This document shows, one piece after another, positions 46,666 to 58,283 of a stretch of 64,000 bases of DNA. Below the pieces are notes generated by a model, which was not told the origin of the DNA, made no database searches, and saw only the letters and a program-made list of their open reading frames with translations. Each line of letters begins with the position of its first letter. Within the stretch, counting starts at the first letter, position 1. The position numbers and the translations under genes are program-made. Source of the DNA: Verticillium longisporum (taxonomy: Eukaryota; Ascomycota; Sordariomycetes; Glomerellales; Plectosphaerellaceae); the NCBI GenBank assembly GCA_019188255.1, contig JAETXT010000015.1, forward strand, positions 310,001-374,000. The letters run 5' to 3'.

Positions 46666-47680
46666 TACACACACCCGCACACCTTATCCATCCACTTCAT
46701 CTTCGACTCACCCCTCCATCTCTATCTCTCATCCTCCACCTCCCCCCTCCCCCATCTCCATCTCCGTCAACTTCCCCGACTCTCACATAACCCAGTCACC
46801 AGCTCTCTCTCTTTCTTTCTCTCTCACACACACTTAACACTCCCACTCCCACCACCACCACCGTCGTCACACCACCTCCGTGGAACGCCTCTCCCGTCTC
46901 TCTGCCACAGATATATGCGTGCTGCGCCGTCACGGCCTGGGCTGAGCTTATTCCTTGCATAGGTGGATCTTCTTCGAAAGTAGATCATCCCGACCCTTCC
47001 TCCTCCATCCAGGCCCCTCCACATCCCGTTCTTCTCGTGTCGCAACCCATATCCGCGACTCTCCTCCTCGACGTTGGCCCTCCGACTCGACCTCGAGCCT
47101 ACTACATGTGCGGATTGATCCCACATTGTCCAGCCTGCAGACTCGCCTAAACCCAACCATTGCCGTGTGACCATCGCCTTCTGCTGGTCAGCAACAGCCT
47201 CAACCTTAGGTCTCCTTCCTGAGACTCTCTTCGTACCGACAGCGCTCGCCGCCGCCCACTTCGCCAGTTCGCGATCCACGAGGCACACACCCCCCCTTGT
47301 CTCTCAAGCGCAAGCCGTCTTGATCCCCAATTCCGCTCTTGCCAGTCAAGAACACTCTCTTCAGCCTGTCTACCTCGCCAGACGGGCCCATCTGCCGCGA
47401 CTTCTTGTCTTCTGTCGCGACTTCTGATCTTCTGTCGCATCCCTGCTCGTTTGTGTCGAGCAATTCGTCAGCCGCACGCCCGTATCCATTATCACTCCCA
47501 CCCCGCACCACTATCATGACCACCTTCCTCTGAGCAAATACAACCGCCAACCCTCCGAGTGCACCAGCAGAAACCACCTGCACTGCACGGCCCAGCTCAC
47601 CTCTCCAGCCTGGAACCGGGGAACCCCAGCACCAGACTCGACAGCAACTCGCATTCTTCACGAATTCGGCCCGTGCCGTC

Positions 47681-50600
47681 ATGGCCTCGACCTACACCAT
47701 GTCGAACCCTTACCTCCACGACGACCAAGGACCCGTCTCCCAGAACCAACCAACCTCTGGCGGCCTCCAATATCAATACAACGGTACACCCAACAGCGGC
47801 ACCAACCATCTCACACCCTTCTCACCCCACTTGCTGAGCAACTCAGCTTCTCCCACGCACCATAACACCAACACGCCCGCCGAGTCCATCTCCAACTACA
47901 GCCAATATCACACGAGCGAATACAGCGATATGGACGATACAGACCCTTTCTACGGTGTCGATTTCAACAGCACCGAGGGTGGGACGCCGTCATTCCTGGA
48001 CGAGAACCTGCTGCCTCTGAGCAGAACTAGCAGCTTCGGCACCACACCTGCGTCTCAGTCCTTCGACGTCACCCGCCCCCGCAAGACTTCTGATCTGGGC
48101 GTATACCCCTTCAGCCCCGAACAGACTGCGTCTATGCATACGCCTTCGCCCGCCAGCGATCAGAGGGCCTTCGCAGTGCAGCAGGTTGACGGCCCCCCCA
48201 CCTCTGTCTCGCCCCGCGACCTCCAGAAGCCCTTCGCGGCCCCGCCCGTCCCGACTTTCGTGTCAGCGCCGGTATTCCAGCTCACTCCCGATCCGAGCCG
48301 GAGCGGTCGTTCGAGCGAAGAGGACCTTGTGTCTCGTCACCCCGTTACGACCGCTCAGAGCCCACGCGTTACTGTTTCGCTCTGGGGAAGGGACGATGAT
48401 CAGCCTATCGTGCCCCTCGAGCGTACCTTCACCCCCGACGATGACGATCCGGTCACTGTTCGTGGCTCATTTTCCGCTGCCGGCGACATGATGTACGCTG
48501 GAGATCAGGTCACGTCCATGCCTCCCCCGCCTCACCCCAAGGATGAGTCTAGCATTCGCCGCCGACTCTCGTCCTCCAGTCGTCGCGGGCTGGAACCAGG
48601 CAGCCGGACGACGGCCGAGACGGAAAGCCCCAATGAAATGGTCACGCGTCGTGAGATTGAGGAGAAGAATGTCGAGGTTGGCAAGTGGCTCACCGGTAAC
48701 GTTGTGGAAAACCCTCCCGCGGAGCAATCTTCATCGTCCATTGCCCAGCTCGACAAGGCGGACCCCAACAGACAGGACGACGAAAAGATTCCTCTGGGCG
48801 ACCAAACCGAGAACAAGTATCTGTCAAATCAGGTCTACTTTCATCCTGGAGGCGGCGAAATGACCCAGACAGACCTCGACATCTTACACGCCAACAGCAA
48901 GTGGGGCGACGCGCCCATGTCACATCCCATCAGTAGTCAGGGCGAGCGCTTCCAGCCCGAGTCCTCCCAAGCAGCCATTGCACGATACAACAAGATGTGG
49001 GACAACGAGTCGATCGTTTCCAAGGCTGCGACGTGGGGTACGCGCCGGCGTAGTCTCCCGAGCTTGCTCGACGTCGACATTGAAAGCGTCACGAGTGGCA
49101 AGCTTCTCAAGAAGCTCAGCATTGCTCGTGGTGAGGGCACTCGCCCTGACCGAGGCGTGCGGCGGCCTAGTCTGCTGCAAGACTTGCGAGGCCTCGTCAG
49201 GCGGCCCAGCGGCAGCGGACTTCTCAAGCGATCCAGGAGCAACAACGGAGAGGAGAGCCCTCAGCCGGCTGGTAGCCAGAGCCCCGAACGGCGTGACAGC
49301 TCACCGCACCTGGCACCGCCGGCACGCACCTCAAGCTGGGGTAACAAAAAGGGCCCAGTCCCCAGCATCAACACTGCTCTCGTGTCGATGGGCAATAGTG
49401 TCGCATCAATCGGCACGACCCACGCCCGGAACAGCTCCATCAGCGCGACGTCCATCACCTCGCCCAGGAGCCCTTTCAACAACACTTTGCAAGTGAAGAA
49501 CACCCTCCGGCGTCCGAGGAGCAAGTCCGATCTTCCAAAACCCAGTCCCAGCAACGAGACGCATTCCAATTTGGTTGGTATGTGGCGGAAGACTGGCGGT
49601 CCACCCGTTGCGACCTTGGCCACGAGCACCAACGTAGACGTCGAGGATGAGGACGAGGACGAGGACGACGGCGATGACGGCGACATGAAGATCGAACCGA
49701 ACAGAACTATCAGTGACATCACGCCCACGTTTGCCGGATTCCAGCAGCACATCCTACGTCTAAACCCAGGCCTGGAGACGAGTGGCAACTATCTGGTGGA
49801 TCGTATCGCCCACCAACAGATCATCCGCTACAAGCAACTGCTCAACTTCAAGAAGAAACACTTGCAGGCCGGTGCCGACTGCTCATGCGGACCTCTTTGT
49901 GTGGCTCTGGGTGGGAGTGCCACGATTCTTGATCAGAAAGGCGCCCCCAAGAGCCTGGACCCGTTGTCGGCCAGCTATGACATTGAAGATGGCAATATGA
50001 CGCCGATCGAAGGCGCCATTACGCAAGACAGCTTTCCCACGGATATTCCAATGCCACTCACCCCAAGTCTTCCGGCCGAATTCGAATGCCAACTCTGCTT
50101 CCAAGCAAAGAAGTTCAACAAGCCTTCTGACTGGACGAAGCATGTTCACGAGGATGTCCAGCCATTCACGTGCACCTGGGATCGATGCCGGGATCCAAAG
50201 ATTTTCAAGCGCAAGGCGGACTGGGTGCGCCACGAGAATGAAGGCCACCGTCACCTCGAATGGTGGACGTGTGACGTGGAGGACTGTACCCACACGTGCT
50301 ACCGTCGCGACAACTTCCTGCAACATTTGGTGCGCGAGCACAAGTTTGCCGAGCCCAAGTTCAAGAACAAGGCTGCAGTGAAGCAGCAGAGTTCTGACCC
50401 TACCTGGCAAAAGGTGGAGCAGTGCCATCAAGACACGCCGGTGAAGCCTCAGGACGAGCCGTGCCGGTTCTGCGGAAAGTCATTCCCCTCTTGGAAGAAG
50501 CTCACAGTCCATCTCGCCAAGCACATGGAGCAGATCAGTCTCCCCATCTTGCGTCTCGTGGCGGAGAGAGAACTCGAGCCAGATACCATCATCAGTCCCG

Positions 50601-51232
50601 TCCAGGATGCCCCGCCCCGCAATGCTTTCAACACCGCCGTGCCTTTCAACGAGTCGATCTCCAGCCGCACCGACTTGTCGTCCCAATTTCGGTGCGGCCA
50701 GGCAACGTATCCGCCTCCGGCTGGGCGCCCGTCCGGCCTGGTCACCGATCCAAGGGCGTTCGGTAACAACAACGGCGTCCCGTTCGGATACATGGACAAC
50801 ATGCAACAACAGTACGACGATTCCCTATTCTCGTCCACGTACGGCGATAACGGCCAAGAGTTGCATTCATCTCCGCTTATTGACCAAACGAATGGACTGG
50901 GCTTCGGCCATGCAGACTTTCAGAACATGGCCTTGCCGACGAACGTGTACGGGGGAGGGCAAGGACAGTACATGACTGTGCCGCCAAGCGGGGAGCCATT
51001 CCCAGCGCTCGACACGGACGCCCTTGGCTTGCACCAGCCCGGTATGGGACAAATGTCAATGGACAGTTCTCTGCAGTACGGCATGTTGATGGGACAAGGC
51101 CAGGGTCACGGCCACGGCCTCGGCCAAATCCCAGCCCACCCAAACATGGCGCAGTATGCAGCGCAAGGCAGGACGTCGCCGTACTCGCGGTCACCGCACC
51201 AGGAGATGAACGTCTTCTATGCTTCCCAGTGA
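47681..51232 (+). CDS. Large intronless C2H2 zinc finger protein, probable transcription factor
   Basis: 1183 residues in one exon, start context GTCATGG. The first 790 residues are disordered and rich in Ser, Pro, Thr and Asn, with several basic-serine patches (RRRSLPSLLDVD, RRPSLLQDLRGL) and an acidic run of Asp/Glu at about 650-668 (EDEDEDEDDGDDGD). Finger region: C803-x2-C806...H821-x-H823; C831-x4-C836...H851-x4-H856; C864-x4-C869...H882-x4-H887; C928-x2-C931...H944-x3-H948. The spacing of fingers 2 and 3 and the conserved Trp residues (DWTKH, DWVRH, EWWTC) are typical of a fungal-specific finger cluster, and a conserved-looking QISLPILRLVAERE follows finger 4. The C-terminus is Gln-, Gly- and His-rich, with Gln-Gly-His-Gly repeats near residue 1140. 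It is nuclear by inference, and its targets are unknown. It has a leader of up to 1 kb that is C/T-rich. Confidence 0.92.
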   Translation: MASTYTMSNPYLHDDQGPVSQNQPTSGGLQYQYNGTPNSGTNHLTPFSPHLLSNSASPTHHNTNTPAESISNYSQYHTSEYSDMDDTDPFYGVDFNSTEGGTPSFLDENLLPLSRTSSFGTTPASQSFDVTRPRKTSDLGVYPFSPEQTASMHTPSPASDQRAFAVQQVDGPPTSVSPRDLQKPFAAPPVPTFVSAPVFQLTPDPSRSGRSSEEDLVSRHPVTTAQSPRVTVSLWGRDDDQPIVPLERTFTPDDDDPVTVRGSFSAAGDMMYAGDQVTSMPPPPHPKDESSIRRRLSSSSRRGLEPGSRTTAETESPNEMVTRREIEEKNVEVGKWLTGNVVENPPAEQSSSSIAQLDKADPNRQDDEKIPLGDQTENKYLSNQVYFHPGGGEMTQTDLDILHANSKWGDAPMSHPISSQGERFQPESSQAAIARYNKMWDNESIVSKAATWGTRRRSLPSLLDVDIESVTSGKLLKKLSIARGEGTRPDRGVRRPSLLQDLRGLVRRPSGSGLLKRSRSNNGEESPQPAGSQSPERRDSSPHLAPPARTSSWGNKKGPVPSINTALVSMGNSVASIGTTHARNSSISATSITSPRSPFNNTLQVKNTLRRPRSKSDLPKPSPSNETHSNLVGMWRKTGGPPVATLATSTNVDVEDEDEDEDDGDDGDMKIEPNRTISDITPTFAGFQQHILRLNPGLETSGNYLVDRIAHQQIIRYKQLLNFKKKHLQAGADCSCGPLCVALGGSATILDQKGAPKSLDPLSASYDIEDGNMTPIEGAITQDSFPTDIPMPLTPSLPAEFECQLCFQAKKFNKPSDWTKHVHEDVQPFTCTWDRCRDPKIFKRKADWVRHENEGHRHLEWWTCDVEDCTHTCYRRDNFLQHLVREHKFAEPKFKNKAAVKQQSSDPTWQKVEQCHQDTPVKPQDEPCRFCGKSFPSWKKLTVHLAKHMEQISLPILRLVAERELEPDTIISPVQDAPPRNAFNTAVPFNESISSRTDLSSQFRCGQATYPPPAGRPSGLVTDPRAFGNNNGVPFGYMDNMQQQYDDSLFSSTYGDNGQELHSSPLIDQTNGLGFGHADFQNMALPTNVYGGGQGQYMTVPPSGEPFPALDTDALGLHQPGMGQMSMDSSLQYGMLMGQGQGHGHGLGQIPAHPNMAQYAAQGRTSPYSRSPHQEMNVFYASQ

Positions 51233-54200
51233 GTATGCACATTCTTGCCTATTTTTTCGCCGTTTCTTTTTTTGCTCTTCATATTTGTTTTCTTCGCCAC
51301 GATTTTAAAGCGATTTCTTGATCCAAACACATTGTATGGCTGAGGTTTTTGGATACCCTTTTCTCCTACCATGGCTTGCTTTCATTTTTTACGCTTCTCC
51401 TTTTCCTTCTCCTTGTTGTCGCTTTTCCTCCTCCTCCTCCTCGGAGATGGCATATGCGAGGCTGGGAAAGGTCCTGTTTTTTGGTGAGGTTTGTCTTCTC
51501 CATTCACGAAGTAACGGCATGAGCGGTTGGTTTATGACGAGGTGCGGTCGTGGTCCCGACGAACGGGATGCAACGGACCATGTTCTATTTTCGAGGGATG
51601 CAGAGTAGGGATACTATCAATATACCATGGCTTGCCTTTTATAAGGTTCCCCAGTCCGCCGATCGCACTTTTAGTTTTATGGCTTCGAGAAAAGTTCCGT
51701 ATTGACCATGGAGGATATACGATGGAAGGTGGGGATGGTTGACGATGTAGGGTGGCAGTGCCAGCACGGGCGTAGACATCACGTCAGACCACACAAGGCC
51801 GGCCGAGGGTGTGCTTCACGACTCGTCACATGTTGATGTGGCCATGTGTGCATGGCAAGGTTGGTCGGTGGCGGCAGATACTGGCGAGCTGGAGGGCGGG
51901 AAAAGAAAAATCTGGCTCACAGGTGCGACAGAGGCAAGGAGAACTACAGACACAGGATGGCGAGGGCGTACGTTCGGCCAAACCTAAGAAGAAGAAGAAG
52001 GAAAAGCAAGAGCACTACATCTGAGGCAAGAGCCAGCCTCTTTTTCTCAGTAGGTAGCAAACAAACGCCACGAGGCTGGAGGACTGGCGCAGGAAGGGGG
52101 GAGACGGGGAAGGGGAGGGGGGGGGACGCATTGGGACCGAACCGACTGCGATGATGATGATTTGTGTGGGTTCGTGCGCGCGAGAGGGCGGCGTGCGGCG
52201 TTCTGGGTTTTTCTGAAGCGTTGAGTGCCGCGAGTTTGTTCTGATCGTCCGTCTGGCGGGAGGTCTCCCCGCCGCCCCCCCCCCGGGTACCCTTTTCTCC
52301 TGTTGAGCTCCATTGACTTGACTTTCTGAGCCAGCCATGTGTTCTGCTGCATCTTCTGTCCGCGCGCCAGCGACGTAGTCAAACGTCTCTGCTCGGCAAC
52401 AGTAATCGAGGGTGAGGTCGCTTTGCGAGTGAGTGACTGAATCGCTGCCACAGGCCTGTCCGTACACTAAAAGGGGCTTGCTATGTGCCGAGCGGAGGGG
52501 GGACGGACAGACGTACTGTAGATTGGCGTCGGGAAGGATAACGTGCATAGATGCGGACCAAGGCGTCGTCATCGAGGTTACTTTGGCGAAGCGACGGGGG
52601 GTTGGCTGACCCTGTCTACCTACTTTATTCGTAGGTACCTTACCTTAACAGTGACCCGAGGTGGAGAGGTTGGCTGTGCTCGCTGGCTGTGCAGGATACG
52701 ACCGAAGCAGGCCGGCAGACAGCTGGCAAGCAGGTAGCTCCAGGTGGCTTGGTCAGGGACGGCAGTCAGCGGGCCGACAACAGAGTACAGTACTGACTGA
52801 CTGATGGACTGACTGACGCTCGACAGACTGGCACAAGACACAAACAGCAAAGCCGAGACAGAGAAAGATGGGAGAGGAGGCGCCAAGGGACGGGGGACGG
52901 TCTGTCTGATGAAAGTGTGTTCGTATCGATGTCGACTAGCGAGCAGAGCAGATTCCGGGGTCCTGTCCATGGCGCCGTTTCAAGTGCGGACCGGAGCCAG
53001 GGGGTGGCGCCGGGGCCTGGAGCCAATGAAGGGGCCTGACCGAGATGCCACCTGCGCTCGAGGTACCGGGAAGCGTGTTTCTCGCTACCGAGTGACCTCT
53101 GCGCGCCAAGGGGTGGGGACTGCCACTCCTCCATGCCCCTTGCTTGCCCATTCGCTCTCGTCCAGTCGCTGGCTTTGGAGAGAGACCCCCCTTGTCGCAG
53201 AACATCCTCGATGGTGGAAACGTGAAGATTCCCCGGGGCCGGGGGGAGAGAGGCTGGCCGCACCATGGAGAACGGCGGTTGTTCTGTACAGTAGGGGCGG
53301 AGTCTGGGTGATTGGAATCTGGGAACGGGGCCAGGGAAGTAGATGAGCGAGCAGATGAAGCAAATCACCACACACAAACTGGGCAGCAAGAGCATAAGGT
53401 ACAGTACGCTGAATCGACAGGCTCTCTGCGTTTGCATCTGCTGGCGGCCGTGTAATGTAGGTAGGTAGGGGGGCGACTGGTTTATGCAGCAAAGACAGCG
53501 GGAGGGAGCCACCAGCACCAAGGTACCACCTCAGATCCAGCCCGCAGGCCATCTATTAAACTCCCTGGATCGACTCCCGTCAGGGGCCTCGCCTCGCCAG
53601 TGGGCCAGCGAGCCAGCGAGCCGCTAATCAAGGCAGTGGACAGTGGGCACTGGGCTAATCAAGGCAGTGAGTGGGCACCGGGCTAATCAAGGCAGTGAGT
53701 GGGCACCGGGCAGCAGCCAGCAGCGCCGTACCTACCTAAGGCAGGTACAAGCCGTTTGTTCCAGCCAACCGCAGGGCCTCGTCAGCCCCAAACGCTCGTG
53801 CCGCCCCTTGGTCCCCCTTCTTGCGCCGAGCCAGTCTCCAGTCACGGCTACCTTCTTTCTCCCTGCTCCTGCCTTGCCTGCCTTGCCTGCCTACCTTAGG
53901 TACCCAAGGTACCTAGCTAGCCTGCCATCCGCCCCTCCCCCCCCCCCAACCTCACCTCAACGTCTGTTCGCCCTGCACTGCATTGTCTCGTCTGGCCATT
54001 TTTTGCTCCTTTGCCCACCTCATCGCTCGGTTGTTTCTTGAATACACCCTCCTTCGTTTTTTCTAAGCATCCCATTTTTCTCTATCTCTCTCTCTCTCTA
54101 TTTACTAGCCCGACTCAAAGACGGAAGGACGCACCGCACACACCCCTTTCCGCATCGTCCATCCGTTCACTCGTTTCATCGTAACCGCTGTGGCCTCATC

Positions 54201-54949
54201 TTGGGCCCTCCTTCACCCACGACCTCCCAAAAACCAAACATCACTACTACTACCATAACCGCTTGCCTTGGACCTCGTTCTTTGCCATCGTCACATCGTC
54301 ACATCATCATCGCATCCGCATTGCGTCCAGCAGATAAAAACGACCATCGATCGAGACACACAGCGCGAGTCCCGCCTGGGCCTGGTCTCGTAGCGCCCTC
54401 GACCTCAAAGGGCTTCCTCGCCTTCTTTTACCATTTTCCCTTCGTTCCAGGTTGATCCTCGGCCATCTTTGTTTTCTTGTCTCTTCGAGCTGTGCTTCGT
54501 CTTTCCAACAACCACCTTTCGACACCCCTTTTTTTGTCACCCGCTCTTCCACGTTCTTTGATCGCCTCGTCTTTTCTGCCATTCGTCACTCTCGATCGAG
54601 TCCCCTTCGCCAACTACAACACTATAACTCGAACCCTTTCACGCCAACCTGATCCGCGACGATCCCTGAGGGACCGCCGAACCAGACCTTCATCTCTCTC
54701 CATATCTCTCTGCATCTCTGCCTCTCTCTATCTCTCTCTCTCTCATCTAGCATCACTTGACAACCAGTTCAATCACGAAAGCGAGCATCATAGGCTCTTT
54801 ATGGCCTTTAAGGGAAAGAAGCTTTGAATAAGCTCAAACTGCACATAGACGAATTGGATAGACGGACCGGAGCTCACCTCCAAGACCCCCCCGACCAACA
54901 AACATTCCTCAGCAACAGAAATCCATCAACATTCCACACTACCCGAAAC
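51233..54949. other. 3.7-kb intergenic region between the large C2H2 gene and the flavin-carrier gene
   Basis: 51233-51450 is T-rich (many TTTT runs) and is probably the 3' end of the C2H2 gene. The middle holds CCTAGG-type patches (about 52614-52648, 53728-53750 and 53890-53924) and a 28-nt tandem repeat (53623-53709). From about 53980 to 54949 the DNA is a long pyrimidine-rich leader with two (CT)n tracts (near 54082-54100 and 54723-54748). Long minus-strand frames (such as 52766-53521) have no domain. No gene is supported. Confidence 0.55.
53623..53709. repeat. 28-nt tandem repeat, three copies
   Basis: The unit starts GCTAATCAAGGCAGTG and ends GTGGGCACCGG. Copies are at 53623-53653 (31 nt, diverged), 53654-53681 and 53682-53709 (the last two identical). 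Confidence 0.95.
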
Positions 54950-57404
54950 ATGCCTTCCAACCATGTTCGATGGGGTCCGCGGAAGCTTCTCCTGCTCGCC
55001 GCGACCCTGATCAACACCGCCGCCGCTGACGAGATTCTCTCCACCGTCGGCTTCACCACGTGCGGTCCCAGCAATGCCGACGTCAAGGTCAACAAGGCCG
55101 ACATCACCTACAACAATGCCGACAAGACGGTCGTGTTTGACGTCTCAGGCACCAGCACCAAGGTCCAGAACGTCACGGCCGAACTCAAGGTGACGGCGTA
55201 CGGCAATGAAATCTACTCCAACAAGTTCGACCCCTGCGACAGCAGCACCTTTGTCGAGCAGCTCTGCCCCGTCCCCGAGGGCACATTTGGCGCCCGAGGC
55301 ACCCAGAAGATCCCCGAAGAATTCGCCAAGATGGTGCCCGCCATTGCGTTCCAGGTTCCCGACATCGCGGCCCTCGCCACTCTCGAGCTCAAGTCGGTCG
55401 ACGGTGGTTCCGAGGTTGCCTGCATCCAGTCGCAAGTCTCCAACGGCAAGACGGCCAGCGTCGCCGCCGTGTCCTATGTCGCCGTCGGCATTGCCGGCGT
55501 CGCCCTCATCGCGACCGGTGTCTCTGCCCTCGGCTCCGCCGTCGCTGGCGGCAGTGCCGCAGCCGGCGGCGCTGGTGGCGCTGGCACGCCCAGCCCCAGC
55601 TTCACCGAGACGCTCGGCTGGTTCCAGGGCATGGCCATGAACGGCATGCTGTCGGTCAACTACCCGCCCGTCTACCGCAGCTTCTCAGAGAACTTTGCCT
55701 TCTCCACCGGCATCGTTCAATGGAACGACCTCCAGATCGGCATTGACAACTTCCGCGGCATGACTGGTGGTGACCTCAGCAAGGACAGTTTTGAGCTGCT
55801 GCGCAACGCTACGCTCACCTTCCCCGACGGATCGACTTCGCAGAACAACGGCGGCGGTTTGTTCAAGGCCAAGCGCGCCATGGAGCAGTTCTCCGTGCTG
55901 CTGGCCCGCCAGATCGACACGACGGTTGGCGGAACCGGCGACAGCGCCGGCTCGGACGACTCGGAGGAGAGCGGCATCAACAAGACGGTCGACGGTATCA
56001 CGGCCTACGTCAACAAGCTCAGCGTTCCTGCTGCCAACACGTTCCTGATGGTCCTGCTCATCATCGCCATTGTCATCGCCGCCATTGTCGTCAGCATTCT
56101 TCTCGTCAAGGTCATCCTCGAGTTCTGGGCCCTCTTCGGCAGCTTCCCCAAGGCCCTGTCCGGGTTCCGCGAGCACTACTGGGGCTCGATCGCGCGCACC
56201 ATCACATCTCTGATCCTGCTGCTGTACGGCATCTGGGTGCTCTACTGCATCTTCCAGTTCACCCACGGCGACTCGTGGGCGGCCAATACGCTGGCCGGCG
56301 TGACGCTGGCCGTCTTCACGGGCATCCTCGCCTTTTTCGCCTGGAAGATCTGGAACACGGCGCGCAAGCTCAAGCAGGCCGAGGGCGACAGCTCGGGCCT
56401 CTACGAGAAGAAGGAGGTCTGGGTCAAGTACTCGCTCTTTTACGAGTCGTACAAGAAGGACTACTGGTGGCTGTTCATCCCCATCATCATTTACATGTTC
56501 GCCAAGGGCACCATCATCGCGGCGGGTGACGGCCACGGCCTGTTCCAGGCGTCGGGCCAGCTCATCGTGGAGGCGCTGCTGCTGATTCTGCTGCTGTGGA
56601 AGCGGCCCTACGAGCGCAAGTCGGGCAACGTCATCAGCATCACCATCCAGGTCGTCCGCGTCATCTCGGTCGTGTGCATCCTCGTCTTTGTCGAGCAGTT
56701 TGGCATCGCACAGACGACGCAGACGGTGACGGGTGTCGTGCTCATTGCCGTGCAGTCGGCACTGACGGGCATCCTGGCCATCCTCATCGTATGGAACGCC
56801 TTCAACGCCTGCTGCAAGGTGAACCCGCACCGCCAGCGTCGCAAGGAGATGGGTACGTGATTCTTGCCTCGTCGAGGCTGTTGTTGCGAGATTGCTAAGC
56901 TAACGAAACGACACAGAGAAAATGCAGCGGGACATGGACAACCTCACACCGCTCGACGCGCGCAACTCGCTGCTTCTCGACCGCAAGGATCCCGAGGCGG
57001 GCCCGAACGGCGAGACGACGTACGCCATGGCGTCGGCCGTCGAGAAGAACCAGACCAGCGTGGCGTCGCACGCGCGCGACCCGTCCCGCGACATGTACGA
57101 CCGCGCGGCGGCGGCGCAGTACAACACGTACCACAAGAACCACCCGAGCCAGGCCAGCAACAGCCTCAACTTTGTCGGCAGCAGCGTGCACCCGGCGTAC
57201 CGGCCACTGACGCCGAGCACGCCGATGCACGAGCGCAGCACCAGCAGGGAGGGGCTCATGGCATCGGCGGCACCGGTGGGCCAGGCCGTGACGCGGCAAC
57301 CGACGGTGCCGGACATGGGCGGCAACGGAGGCGACAGGTCGTATCACAACCAGGGCTACGGCCAGGGAGGGTACGGTCAAGGGGCCGGCTACCGGGGGTT
57401 TTGA
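54950..57404 (+). CDS. FLC: Flavin-carrier/TRP-like ion channel protein (FLC family)
   Basis: 796 residues from exons 54950-56852 and 56917-57404; the 64-nt intron (GTACGT, GCTAAC) joins RRKEMG to EKMQRD. The start has A at -3 and gives a signal peptide (RKLLLLAATLINTAAADE). Residues about 27-165 are the secreted or luminal ML-like domain (TCGPSNADVKVNKAD, then FDPCDSSTFVEQLCPVPEG), with paired Cys. A Gly/Ala-rich hydrophobic stretch lies at about 180-205. The TRP-like channel domain runs from about 215 to 640: a conserved ETLGWFQGMAMNGMLSVNYP, then multiple spans from residue 360 on (FLMVLLIIAIVIAAIVV), KDYWWLFIPIIIYMFAKG and LLLILLLWKRPYERKSGN. The cytoplasmic tail is Gln/Gly/Tyr-rich. Yeast Flc1-3 act in FAD import into the ER, calcium homeostasis and cell-wall integrity; the paralogue cannot be told here. 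The frame is open 42 codons upstream of the chosen ATG, in leader sequence. Confidence 0.93.
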
Positions 57405-57877
57405 GCAACGTGTAGCATGAGGAGGATGACATGGTGTTGCAACAGCACAGCACCACTGCATAATAGGAGGCGGCGACGACAAGGGGATGAGCTCGGCACG
57501 CCCCCTCTCGTGGTCTAGGCGTCGTGCTCTAGGAGTTGGGGGGAATACGACCACGACACGCACATTTGCCTTTATTTCACCTGTAAACAAGAGAGATGCC
57601 CACACGTCGTCGCACTGCTTCGGGCCCAGGACACACCTACTCAGCACCATGCTACACTCATTTGGGGCTTCTACACATCTGCGCATTGTGCGTGTTTGGC
57701 TTTGGCCGGCATGGGGCCTTTTTATTTTTTTCATTTCTGTTTTTTTATTTTCTCTCGAGTTTGATTTTTGAGTGGTTCTTGGCCAAGGTACGCAGCTGTA
57801 GATACCATTCCCTTGGTGGATATGCAGTAGGGATGAATGAACGGCCATGAAAGTGATGCTGTGCAGTTTGTTGAGTT

Positions 57878-57933
57878 GGGTACCTCGCCTTGGGTACCTC
57901 GCCTTGGGTACCTCGCCTTGGGTACCTCGCCTT
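57878..57933. repeat. 14-nt tandem repeat, four perfect copies
   Basis: Unit GGGTACCTCGCCTT at 57878, 57892, 57906 and 57920, followed at once by AGGTAAGGTACCTAGG of the dispersed motif family. It looks like local amplification of one family member. Confidence 0.97.
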
Positions 57934-58248
57934 AGGTAAGGTACCTAGGTGCCTAGGTTGTTGCCATGTCGAAAGCCACGGCAGGAAGGTGCTGCTTACG
58001 TATGCACCTTCCCACCTTCCCACCTTCCCACGTCAGGCATCGGCAAGGAAGGAAGGTACTTGGTACCTGACGTGGGGCGCTCCTTCCAACGTCATGCCAC
58101 CAACATGGCAGGATATTCGTCCACGCAAGGTACGTACGGTTCTTCTTCTTCTCTGCAGAGGATGAACAGCTCACCTTACCATCATCCAATGTTTTCTTCC
58201 CCTTCTTCTTATTCTTTGCATACGTCTCCCTCTTGTTCATATACTACT

Positions 58249-58283
58249 GCTTCTGCTTCTGCTTCTGCTTCTGCTTCTGCTTC
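58249..58283. repeat. (GCTTCT)n microsatellite
   Basis: Nearly six perfect hexamer copies, about 190 bases before the PPE1 start codon. Confidence 0.95.

Larger units (their letters stand above)
43296..47680. other. 4.4-kb divergent intergenic region
   Basis: Contains the promoters of the DUF202 gene and of the large C2H2 gene, whose leader from about 46670 to 47680 is strongly C/T-rich. The middle is full of short repeats: TGGCAC hexamers (44013-44055), a perfect palindrome (45680-45714), further CCTAGG patches (45799-45830 and 46571-46665) and a 9-nt minisatellite (46069-46158). Long frames crossing these repeats are artefacts of them. No gene is supported. Confidence 0.55.

Noticed and set aside
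52766..53521. 251-codon minus-strand frame
   Set aside because: No domain; lies in the repeat-rich intergenic region, and other registers are equally open.
55685..56830. 381-codon minus-strand frame
   Set aside because: Antisense shadow of the flavin-carrier gene.
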